Shown in pieces: positions 1 through 13,151 of a stretch of DNA of 64,000 nucleotides. Numbering within the stretch: the first letter of the stretch is position 1; every line of letters starts with the position of its first letter. The notes under the pieces were generated by a model. That model was not told the origin of the DNA. It was given only the letters and a program-made list of their open reading frames with translations, and ran no database searches. Origin of the DNA: Deuterostichococcus epilithicus (taxonomy: Eukaryota; Chlorophyta; Trebouxiophyceae; Prasiolales; Stichococcaceae); the NCBI GenBank assembly GCA_033439295.1, contig JAVTLE010000023.1, positions 1,772,530 through 1,836,529 on the forward strand. The letters run 5' to 3'. Made by a program: the position numbers and the translations under genes.

Positions 1-50
1 TACTTATAAACATGCCGGGGAAAGTAAGCTGCCCACACGGAGAGGGACAG

Positions 51-86
51 CATGGCGGCATGGCGGCATGGCAGCACGGCGGCATG
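51..86. repeat. 9-bp microsatellite, catggcggc type
   Basis: About four tandem copies of a 9-base unit, with one degenerate copy, close to the window edge. No gene is recognised around it. Confidence 0.7.
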
Positions 87-912
87 TGTGCGCCTGGAGA
101 ATACAGACCAAAGGTAGGGAAGAAAACACAACGTCACGTCGGATTCGCGCCAGGTCCCCCATGGCACTACTAACGACGCCCACCGGCGCTTGACTTCCAG
201 GTTCTGATGGAGCTGGGTATGTTAGCCGGGGTATGAACGTTGCATGTCGTGGGGTTGGCTGCGCGCTATATGATGCCGAAGCTGGTTGTTCTAGGAATCG
301 GCTGCCCTTCCCGGACTGCCGGGCCGGCTGCAGCGCAAACCCATCACCAATAGATCTGTGCAGCCCGACTTGGCTGGCGACAGCAGCAGCGCCTGGCTGT
401 GATCGTGGCCTGAGGTTCGCTAGGCATTGCCGCAACCAGTAGTGAGCGTGTGTGTGGCGGTTGGAGCCACCGAAGCTGTAGCTGGGTGGAGCCTTCGATG
501 GGTGGTTATGGTGGGCACAGCCGTCGCCTGGGAGTGGCGAGCCCAGAGGCTGCCGGCGTAGATTCGTAGCTCTGGAGACACCACAACGCCTTGGTTTGGC
601 AGCGGCTTAGCACGGCGGTGGGGCAGCCTCGATCGGCAGGGCTGCGCCCAGTGCTGGGTGAGCCATAGGCCCACGTCAATAGACGGTACTTTGATACGAC
701 ACCGTGCAGAGCAGCTGCTTTCCCTATGGGGTGTTTGGGTTGTCAGTGGGTGTGCTTTTAGGTTATGACGCCCAGCAGGGCCTTGGCTCGTGCCGGACCA
801 GACACATCGTGTGACCGCATGACCGCCCCGAGACCGCTACTGGACTTGGGTGATTTGCAGTTCGTTTGCTCGGTTCCGCTGCCTCGTCGCTCCTATAGCT
901 CAACCCCCACTA

Positions 913-1038
913 GCTGCTCATGCTTTGCTGAGCCAGGGATGTAGTGCCGTGCAAAGGAAAGCGCGAATGGCGGAAGTTGCTCATGCTTCACGAAGCCTGG
1001 GATGTCATGCCGTGAAAAGCAAAGCGCGAATCACAAGC
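913..1038. repeat. Tandem duplication of a 63-bp unit
   Basis: Two adjacent copies (913-975 and 976-1038) share the landmarks GCTCATGCTT, GGGATGT, GCCGTG and AAAGCGCGAAT in the same order with scattered substitutions. This looks like a diverged local duplication. Confidence 0.75.
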
Positions 1039-1639
1039 AGTGCCACATCCGTGCTCTGCCGATGCGCTGGCACCACGCCTGGCCGACGCTGCCGGCCGTC
1101 GGTCGCCAATGCGCCCGCACACCAGGGTCCCGTGGCCAGGGCGATGGGCTGCGCCTGCCCTTCGGCCAGCTGAAACACACCAAGAACATCTCCAGGGAAA
1201 GGATTGCCGGCGGGGTCGAATACCTTGCGGCAGTCAACACAACACCACCTAGAAATGCTAGTACAGGCATGCACAGGCCACAGCGACCGTTGACCGCCTG
1301 CAACAGCAAGCTTGCAGTTGCAACTGCAGCAACACGGCCCCTGGAAACTCAATCTGCACGGAGACGATGACCGTTGGGCAATGATCCTGCCGCACCCCTC
1401 AAATATACCGATTGTATCCGCTTCATATGACTGGCGCCAATGTGGGTGCCGGCTGGATTTTGTTGGGTAATGTAAGGTGAACAACATGCCAGATGCCAGA
1501 TGTATTGGAGCTCTGAGTCATTGTTGCAATAATGAGCGCAACCAGAGCAGGGCGGTGGGCCGCTGTGACCAAACAATAGCAATAACACATTGCCGCGCTT
1601 AGCCTTTGAACAATTGGGTCAGAAATCTTCATGTTGAGC

Positions 1640-2190
1640 ATTGCAAGTGTATCTGAGCACCTTCTCTGAGTCTGCAAGCAGCTCCGGAGCCGTCTGCTAC
1701 CAGCCGACGGCGATGCTGGCTGTGACATTGTTGTCGTTGCCGTGGGCCAGGCGGCTAGCACCGGCTTCTACCTAGCATTCAGCACGGCCGCCAGAGCCTC
1801 TTTTAGTCCGACGAAGTCCGGTTCCGAAGGCTGCCAGAGCCTCGTTTAGTCCGACATCATGCTCTGGCATCTCTAGAGCATCAGAACACCTGGCATGAGT
1901 GGCGCAAGCAGCTCCGGAGTCGTTTGCTACCAGCCAACGCCAGCTGCAAAAATTGTAATTATGGCCGCCGTGGGCCACACGGCCAGCATCGGCTTATGCC
2001 AGGTGTTTAGCACGGCCGTCATGACTGTCCGACATCATGCACGGTGCTTTGCACGGCCGCCGCGGCTGTCCAACATCATGCTGATCACCTCGGCATTCCA
2101 GCACCTCGCACGAATCTTGGAAACAGCTCGGGAGGTGCTTGCCACCAGCCGGCGTTATCGGCGCCACGGCCCGGGCGGCCAGCACAAGTC
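1640..2190. repeat. Degenerate tandem repeat, period about 220-230 bp, roughly 2.5-3 copies
   Basis: The phrase GCAAGCAGCTCCGGAG recurs at 1674 and 1904 (period 230), followed both times by a close match to GTCTGCTACCAGCC. A weaker third copy starts near 2122 (AACAGCTCGGGAG followed by TTGCCACCAGCC). The sub-motif around TTTAGCACGGCCGTC and TCCGACATCATGC also recurs with the same spacing. The copies differ by point changes and small indels, so the array is not recent. Confidence 0.7.
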
Positions 2191-2738
2191 CACCAGGCCA
2201 CCGAAAATGCCCCAGAAAAAACTGTTGTATGCCGACCAGGCAAGGGGCTCTAAGCAACTTGCGGCTGGCAGCACAGCACCTCAAGAAGCTGGTGCAAGAA
2301 ATCTGCGCTCGGCCGGCTGCCTGCTGCCGGCTGTCCCCAGCCAACGGCAGCCGGCCAGCTCTGCAGACGCACGTCGCACGTTCAAGATTCACGGGTGCGC
2401 TCTAGACATGGAGGACCAAGACCAAGAGGTCAGCAAGGCCCGCAGGTCCTTCAGGTCCGCCGTTTCGCTAGCTGCAGAGGTTTAGTTTCGGGAGGTCGGT
2501 CCGCAAGTACCAGGGTCTTCTGCAACAGCAATGGCAACCATGAAAGGGTTTGCTGCTCATGCTTGAACTCGAATATGTTGTTCGCCAATTTGGCGTGCAA
2601 CGCCTAGCAGCTGATCTGAAATGCATGTGTTCTTGAGGTATTGTAATTCACGAACCACAAGAGGTTGTTAACAAGCCACCAGTTAGTAAAGAGAACGGAG
2701 ACTCTCAGTTTATGAGGTATGTAAAGGGTGCCGGGTGC

Positions 2739-5062
2739 CTATGATCTTCCGAGGTCGTCCAGGAGGCGTTGATTAATTGATGTTATTTCCTTGCGGCCCA
2801 GCTCCACCTGCATACAAGAGTTTTGTCATTTTGCACGAGAAGAAGGAGCAATCTTGAGCATTTGCACCATATAGAAAGATGCACCGCAGCGACAATAGAC
2901 CAAATGGACCAATCACAATGGCCAGGCTGGAAAACCCACCTTTTTAGCCTTAGTCCTCTTATCATATACCGCTTGTTGCATTGCGGGCTGATGTGCCATG
3001 TAGGAGGCCTGCACTGATGCACAAAGATTTGCTTGAAAAGAGATTCACCCCTTTGTAAAAAAAAGTGCAAGCCGCGTCCGGCAATATAGTTCAGAAATGT
3101 GCAAGCGGTGAGTGGGACCACGCGCCAAGGACTCTAGTACTCTGTCTGACACATCGTCCTTGCTCCTGCAGATCCAGCTTCACTCAGTTCTAGGAGACCG
3201 CATCAAGAAGGTGTTGCAATGAAGTGTTGCAGTGCCAAAAGCATGTAAGTATCCAGGTTTGATTTAGGGTCATGCATATATCGTGTCCGACTTTTCAGTT
3301 TTGGCATGCACAACGAAGAGCTGATGAAGCACCGACCTGACATATGTCACAATCGAATCCCGCAACTGGACGCAACAAGCGCTCAGCGTAAGCATTCGCT
3401 GGTGTGCTTCATCAAGTAGTTGCTCGTTTTCATTTCTTGAAACTGCTCCGATTACTTTGCGACACGCACCAGATTTGGGTTCATCTTCCTCCCTGTGAGG
3501 CGCCCCGTGGCTGAGGTGAAGAGGCTGTGCAGGCTCGGCGCGTCCAAAGCCTTGCCCGTATAGCGCCTGCGAAGCACAGACATGGGGGTTGTGCCACATG
3601 CTGCACATTGCACTTTTTGGAGCAAAGGACCCGTACAATTCTAACTTGGTGACAAGCGGCGGCAAGACATCAGTATTATAGCAGCGGTGGTCATTCCATG
3701 AGTAAAGTGTGTAGCTACTCACGAGGTGAACAAAAAGTCGTGCATCGGGCGAAGGGACAGGCGGTGGGTGGCTATGAACGCCTCAAGGTCGGCGTTGATC
3801 CATTGCGGCAAAGGTAGCAACGCTCGCTCCCCGTGGCTGCGCCCCGTCTTGTAATCAGCCGCACCGTGTTTGATGAACCACCTGCAAGGAGGAGAGGTGG
3901 GGCAGGGACAGCATGTTAATTCTTGCGCGGGCTGCCTCACCACGAAAAAATCACGGTTGTATTTCTTCGCATGCGAGGTTGCCAAGCTCGCACTTTCAGC
4001 GGCTTTGCATCGGCCATGCCTTCACAAGAGTGCGGGTCAAGAAACTAGATATATGCAAGTTGGGACACGTGAATGCCCCCCCTCTCAGGGATGGAAGCCA
4101 GATGTCCCTGGCAAAGGGGCAAAGGTGCGGTCTGGAGCTGGTTTGCCACCGTGAGCAGCGAGAGCTATGCAGTCTAGGAACTAGGTGTATATTTAGACAT
4201 TTATTAGAAAAAACGCCTCACATGTCCCTTTCCTTCACGAGCGTCTTGCCCACAGAGAGTTCTCGCAGGGTGCGCTGCCTGTCTGGTACAAAGGCGAAGA
4301 TGGTGAATATCAAATACCGCTGCCAGCACCAGGCAATTTCCGCGGGGCTCCTTTGCTTGCCGCTGGCGGTGAGCTCTACACGATATGAGAAAGGCAGCAG
4401 ACGTCAACAGCTTTGTTCGTGTTTTGATTGGCAACTTTCAAAGCATATAGGCTTCCAAACTTCCTCGTTGCGCATCTGACCACACCTCTTTGGAGTGCTT
4501 ACCTGATGACTCTTTGCGCAAAGTTGGCAAGAGGCTCAGGAAATCTGGCCAGTCCAGCCACTTCTTTTCCATATTGCTCTTTGGAGGTGCTGCCTTGCCT
4601 GCCTGCGGTGAGGCACAGCAGGTCATCCTCACGAGAAACCTTAACATCGCATATCTTTGACTTGCGGCTGCAGGCGCAAAGCCTCCGCTTCCGTTTAATC
4701 TTTGTGTTGATTCGTTGCCTATTTAAGAAGGCACGCACTCTCTTGGCCGCGTTAGCCATCAAGCGCAGTTCATACAACGCAGCTAAGTCAATGTAGGCTC
4801 GTTCCGTTCCGGCCTGAGTAACGAAACAAGGCCACGGTGTTAGGCTCGTGCTCAGCAACTGCAAGCCGAGGTCATGGCAATCAAGCAACGTACGCCCACA
4901 AAGTCGAGCAGGCTCGGGCGACGCGGGACGCGCCTTGGAATCATCGTGATACAGGAACTTCGTCGCCGCCGCGATAGATCGGAGGGCTAGCCCCCGTGTG
5001 TGTGGGCTGTTGTTCCGCTGTTCGGCTAGCCACTGCACGAAGTCGAAAGCCAGCCGTGCTCC
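2739..5062 (-). CDS. Tyrosine recombinase (phage-integrase fold) of a Crypton/DIRS-like mobile element, intron-containing
   Basis: Several minus-strand exons carry a recognisable tyrosine-recombinase protein of the kind common in green algal genomes. In order: a SAM-like core-binding domain (FVQWLAEQRN, then RSIAAATKFLYH, around 4.95-5.06 kb); a linker with DLAALYELRLMANAAKR; a KWLDWPDFLSLLPTLR segment near 4.56 kb; the first catalytic-arginine block FVPDRQRTLREL near 4.28 kb; a beta-strand block with DYKTGRSHGERALLPLP near 3.8 kb; the second-arginine helix LRDSIVTYVR near 3.34 kb; and the nucleophile box MAHQPAMQQAVYDKRTK near 2.97 kb, where the Y is the expected catalytic tyrosine. A short terminal exon would end at 2739. 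The 5' end is not resolved and 5062 is the edge of the first exon I can recognise. No reverse transcriptase, capsid-like frame or terminal repeat was seen nearby, which favours a Crypton-type element or a host-adopted copy over a DIRS retroelement. Family assignment is from motif knowledge, and mobility is not shown. Confidence 0.7.
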
Positions 5063-5811
5063 CTGCGGAGTGCGACAAATGGATCACACCGTGTCTCAAT
5101 AATACCTTGAACCAATGCACTGTGTCAAGGCAAGCTTTTTCAATTCAGAGCAGATCAGGCAGGTTGGTATCAACATACTTGGCAGGAAACAACATATATT
5201 TGATCAGAATTGTGTCTTGTCTTGCGTATAACTACTCCTTGCTTGCAATCTTCGAGAAGGTGCACTTAGCCTAGCTCCGATAATGCGCGCTTCAATGGCA
5301 CCTGCTTGTCGGGGGAAGGGATCGCGTCCCGCAGAGTGAGTCCCTCCAGCGACATGCCGCGCTCCCTCACTAGCCAGCCAAGAAACCGCCTGCGGGGACG
5401 AAAGCAGAGATCTCAAGACCGAACAGCATGTAACACAGCCGCAGCGCCAATACCACAGCGCCAACAACAGACCTATGCGGGGCAGGCTCACCGAAGGTGG
5501 TCGATGTACTTTTCTGCTGTGACGCTTCCACAGAGTGGTCGAGCGTGGAAGCCAAATTGCGGCTTGACGAGCCATGCCCGAAGGGAATCGAAATCCGTGC
5601 TCAGCGCGTCTGACAACTCCGCGTCCTGTCATGACACCGATCAATGGTGCTCTCACGGTAGCTGACTGGTGCGGGCGTTAGTTTGGCAATAGTAGTGCCA
5701 TGCCGAGCTCTTCTAGAACGGCCGGAGCAGGCTTCTGCGATAGGGCATCAAGAACGGACGGCAGCGCGCAGGGCGAAGCACAGCACAGTACACAAAAACA
5801 CATCAGTGCAT
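5063..5811. other. Spacer without recognisable gene
   Basis: Overlapping frames on both strands (for example 5204-5656 minus and 5306-5665 plus) have no family resemblance and lack a supporting exon chain. It may include the unresolved 5' end of the recombinase gene. Confidence 0.4.
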
Positions 5812-7081
5812 TCAAACTCGCACAGCGGCAGACGTAATCGGTCTGTGCAATTTGCCATGTAAAGTGGGACGTATGCTTGCAAACGGCACCTTCAGCCCGT
5901 AGGTGGGCAAGCGTGGGCGGCTTGTGACACTGGTCATCCTCTCGCAGCCACCCACCCGCCGCCGCTTCGGTGCCCTCGGCCGCGAGCCTTCAGCCAGCTG
6001 CACAGTCATTGCGTCATCATGCCCTGCACATGCGGCAAGATGTGTTCACGCCAGCCGGACATTCGAGGGATTTCAAAGTCCTTCAAGTCTCGACATCTCT
6101 TCCCTAGGAAGCTCACGTCCTGGCGTTGCTGCCTCGGTGGATCCCTCGCCACTGGAAGGCAGCGCCGCATCTGTGCCGCCGCTGGAAACCCGCCGCAATG
6201 AGGAGCTGCTTGCGGCCCCACCGAGCCGATTCCCTGAGCCGACATAGATAGAGGCGAAATTGCAGATGCCTCTCCACATGATAGGCTGACCCCCTGGATC
6301 TGCAGCTGGTTTGTACGACGGCCAAGCTCAGAGCTGCTTGCTCTGATGGGATCGGCAGGTTTCAAAGGATAGCGCGCGATCTGACCCTTGCCAGCTTGTC
6401 GACAGCTCCGAAATTATGCGATAATGATCTTCGACCGATAGGCTCTGACGGCGGCTGCCCCGCGCGTCTCGGAGCCGCCTGCGGCGGCAACTCTGCTGGA
6501 GTGCTGGGGACCAGTTTGGGGATCTGAAATTCCGCAATTGTTGCAACACACAGTGGACAGTGCCGTCCGATCGGACTGGACGATTGCTTGCAGCGAGTCT
6601 CGGACAGTGCGAGGGCGCTTGATTCGTCCACTGCAGAGTCCCCAGGCATCATAAATCCTGAAGCTCATTTACCGGTGCTTGCAAGCGCGCAGCAGGATCG
6701 GTACTGCTTGCCGACCGGATGACTCTCAAGTAGTGGGACGGATCTCGTTTCTGCAGGTTCATGCGAAGTGCAACACCACCATAATACTGACTGTCATGGT
6801 ACTGAAACATTTGCAGGCGGTGGTGCGCCACATCGCTGTGCAGCTATGACTGCTTCATCAGGGTGCGCAGCCTGCATGCCGTATTTCGCGATGCCCGATG
6901 GCCCACCGTTCCAGCTCTCTGGTTCCAACTGTGCGGTTGCGAAGGTTGCACCTTTTGCTGATGCCATGCTTGTCGTGTCTTCCTGTGCGGCTGAAGAAAT
7001 TTGCTGCGGTCGCATGCGCGACAGCAGCGCTGATGAAAAGTTTCGTGACTTCTTATTGGCAGCGCTTTGACGGCTTCTCAA
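5812..7081 (-). CDS. Doubtful gene: low-complexity Ser/Gly/Ala-rich protein of unknown function
   Basis: Minus-strand frames between a possible ATG at 7081 and a stop at 5812 encode disordered-looking sequence, such as a Ser/Gly-rich stretch around 6.10-6.25 kb and a basic stretch PRAPKRRRVGG near 5.96 kb that could be a nuclear localisation signal. No domain was recognised and I could not chain the exons with confidence. The opposite strand is also open and Ser/Pro-rich over 5.9-6.25 kb, so strand choice is weak; it rests on continuity with the minus-strand gene that follows upstream. It may be a fast-evolving protein or no gene at all. Confidence 0.2.
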
Positions 7082-7140
7082 TAACCATCGAATGCTACTG
7101 GCCTAGAACCCGACGCCTCGAATCGAGGGTCCAGACATGT

Positions 7141-10769
<3,629 letters not shown>

Positions 10770-11387
10770 GGCTTCAAGATATCTGGCGGCGAGCTGGGGA
10801 CCTCAGTTGCCACGGTGCGCTCAGACTAGAGCTCGCAGTCGGATGCAAGCTGGGTCAAGCACTGCCCTTCATAATTGTCCCAGTGTGTCAGTGTGTGCGC
10901 AGCAGCTCCGACTTTGCTAAACCCTATTGCGAGCCGATAGGAAAGCGAGGTGAAAGGTAGCAGTGCAATTTTGTACAAAGAATGCCAGGACAAAATTGGA
11001 AAGGGGGGGGTCCCAAGTGGGTTCGACAAGCAGTGGTCCAGATGACCAGATGCGAAAGCCTCGAAATCTAGTCTTTGTTACCTGGCATGCCCTCAACTGT
11101 CAAGTGTGCAGCATAGTAAAAGCCGCTGCCGCATGGCACCAAGCACAGTCTCTCAGACCATTCAACATCTTCCAACATGACAAATTGCAGATTTTGCAAA
11201 GCTGCAGCCACAAATATTCTCGTGGACAATGAAGGTGTTGCAAAGAGCCACACGGCCGCCGTGCGGCGGGCACTTGATGGGGCATCAACCATGCGACATA
11301 CGTCCCTGAATGTGTAGTCATGACGACATGAAGCCAGATCAAACCATTCCGAAAACAAACACGTTACAGCTCTGAAGAGTCGCCAGG
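10770..11387. other. Upstream region of PRMT3
   Basis: A 600-bp gap between the PRMT3 start codon and the 3' end of the next minus-strand gene. It contains a G-run (about ten G at 11004) but no coding exon or repeat that I can support. It probably holds the PRMT3 promoter. Confidence 0.4.
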
Positions 11388-11888
11388 TCACAGCTCGGAA
11401 GTCGTCAGCTTGAGCCGCTTGCCGTTGAAGCGCTCCTTCACAGCAGCCTTGACCTGCGCAGCAGTGACAGCCAAAGCCATACATGCTTTGCATTTTCCGT
11501 GCCTGTCCTGTCTCGCTATGCAGGACAAGGCGCAAGGTCCGCCACTACGTGGTTGCGCCTGGCGTTCCGTCCAACACAAAGCCGAAAGGACAGCTGTCGC
11601 ACATCGGAGGAAGATGAGAGCAGCAAGCAGGCTCACCTGCCGCAGGTCCTCCCAGTTGTCGGCCTGGGTGCCGGGGCGCAAGTGGAATGGGGAACAGCAA
11701 TTTTTCCGCCTGCCGCAGCTGATGCTGTGCCGTGACACGAAGCGTGTTCCAGCCTCCTGCCGGGCTATGACCTCTGCTGACGACATGCGAACGAGGCAGA
11801 GCAGCCGGTGTGCTTGCACGACCACCTTGTGTCCCCGCGTGTCTTGCCCCAGCACGATGTCGACGTAGCTGCCGGCCTTGCCGGCCCT
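11388..11888 (-). CDS. Uncharacterised protein, C-terminal exons only
   Basis: Three minus-strand blocks with good splice signals look coding. 11826-11888 (RAGKAGSYVDIVLGQDTRGH) has a strong pyrimidine-rich CAG acceptor and an AAG/GTGG donor. About 11637-11709 ends with ADNWEDLRQ at a CAG/GTGAGC donor. 11388-11453 encodes VKAAVKERFNGKRLKLTTSE and then a stop. Phases of the first and middle blocks do not agree in the reading that seems most protein-like, so the middle acceptor is uncertain. Further 5' exons may lie at 12.0-12.4 kb, where a minus-strand frame contains LSAALGTGLLGAAAGEDCLL. I do not recognise the family and no function is proposed. Confidence 0.35.
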   Translation of the reverse strand, partial: RAGKAGSYVDIVLGQDTRGHKVVVQAHRLLCLVRMSSAEVIARQEAGTRFVSRHSISCGRRKNCCSPFHLRPGTQADNWEDLRQVSLLAALIFLRCATAVLSALCWTERQAQPRSGGPCALSCIARQDRHGKCKACMALAVTAAQVKAAVKERFNGKRLKLTTSEL

Positions 11889-12419
11889 CTGCAGGCAGGA
11901 TGAAACTTTGTGAGCTATTGCAGGCGCGGGGACGGACAAGTGTGAGCCAGATGGATTCTGAATGTATCAGTTGCGGGATTTAGGGCATGCAGTGCGCTTT
12001 GTGTCGAGGCAAGAGGCTTCCTCCAGCATGCAACATTGTAAACCACGTTCACTCAAAGACTTGCCGGGCTGTGCAGGCGCACGAGTCCCGTCCTCCGCCG
12101 CAGCAGGAGGCAGTCTTCGCCTGCTGCGGCGCCCAGCAGACCGGTGCCGAGCGCCGCACTGAGGTGAGCAAGCAGTGACGTGATCGATGCTGCAACCGTC
12201 GCCGGACCCCGAGGAGGTACCAGGGGGCAGTTGGTGTGCGGCGAGATGGCCGCTGCGGAAATCCGGGCCAAGCCTAGGAGTTGCACTGCTGCCTCGTGGG
12301 CTTCTGCAATGTTCGCATTACGCGCTTCAGTGATGTTGATGCTGCATGCTCGTGCACCCATCATTCGACGCTTGCATGGCTGGCTCCAGGCATATGCGGG
12401 CATGGCGCTCACCTCGCGT

Positions 12420-13151
12420 CCATGTGCAGTACTGGAAAACGTTCAATTCTACGAGCGTCTGAACGAATTTGAGGTGCTCACGATATTCAAAACCCGCCAT
12501 GCTGCACCGTCACAGGCTGGACTCGTGCAACTGCTCTGCGTCACAGATTGCACCAAGTCACAAGTTGCAAAGCTTGCGTGTCTGGGCCGGGCCGGGCTCG
12601 TCAATAGCACGACGTAAAATCCAGCACGCGCGCAGTTTTGTGCTTTCACCTGACCAGGCTGGATAACGTTGCTGCGAGCCGGAGGATGTGATTCATGTGC
12701 ATGATTCGATTTGAATTTTGAAGTCCGTAAACCCTAAGCGATCAGCACAAACCCCCTCACGAACTCCGAAGCCGAAGAGCCCTGGCCAGGCCCAGTAGTC
12801 CCACACCAGTAGACAGAACTTGCGATCATTGACTGCTCGGCTGCAGGTGCAAATCTGTTTTTCAGAGCTGCGCTGCTTGTGCTGTTCGCTCATCCTATCA
12901 CTCGTGCTGTACAGCCTGCAGTCTGGCAGAGTAGTTCCAGATTTTGGCATATTGGTGCATGACTGCTGGCGGAGTTTACACGTGCATGTGCATCCAATGG
13001 GACTCGGGTCGCTCGGCTGAACCCGGCTGGGTTGCTGAGGATGCGAAGTTGCCGCATTTGGCCGCGCTGACCGTGCGCGCTGATCTTCTGATCTTGGGTC
13101 AGCGATGATTGCGGTCCTGATCTGTCCATACATGACACAGCAGCCCACGCT
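12420..13151. other. Upstream region of SEC10
   Basis: No exon chain or family match was found on either strand. Short frames such as 12693-13286 (minus) are unsupported. It presumably includes the SEC10 promoter. Confidence 0.4.

Larger units (their letters stand above)
87..2738. other. No recognisable gene; repeat-bearing spacer
   Basis: Reading frames here are short or consist of the tandem repeats listed separately, and none resembles a known family or gives a chain of exons with good splice sites. The longest frame (1895-2485, plus) runs through the 230-bp repeats. I see nothing else to annotate. Confidence 0.5.

Noticed and set aside
1895-2485. 196-codon plus frame
   Set aside because: Runs through the 230-bp tandem repeats without homology. 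More likely chance openness.
2739-5062. Prophage or bacterial integron integrase
   Set aside because: The gene has eukaryotic-style introns and algal composition, and the surroundings are eukaryotic. Only the recombinase fold is shared.
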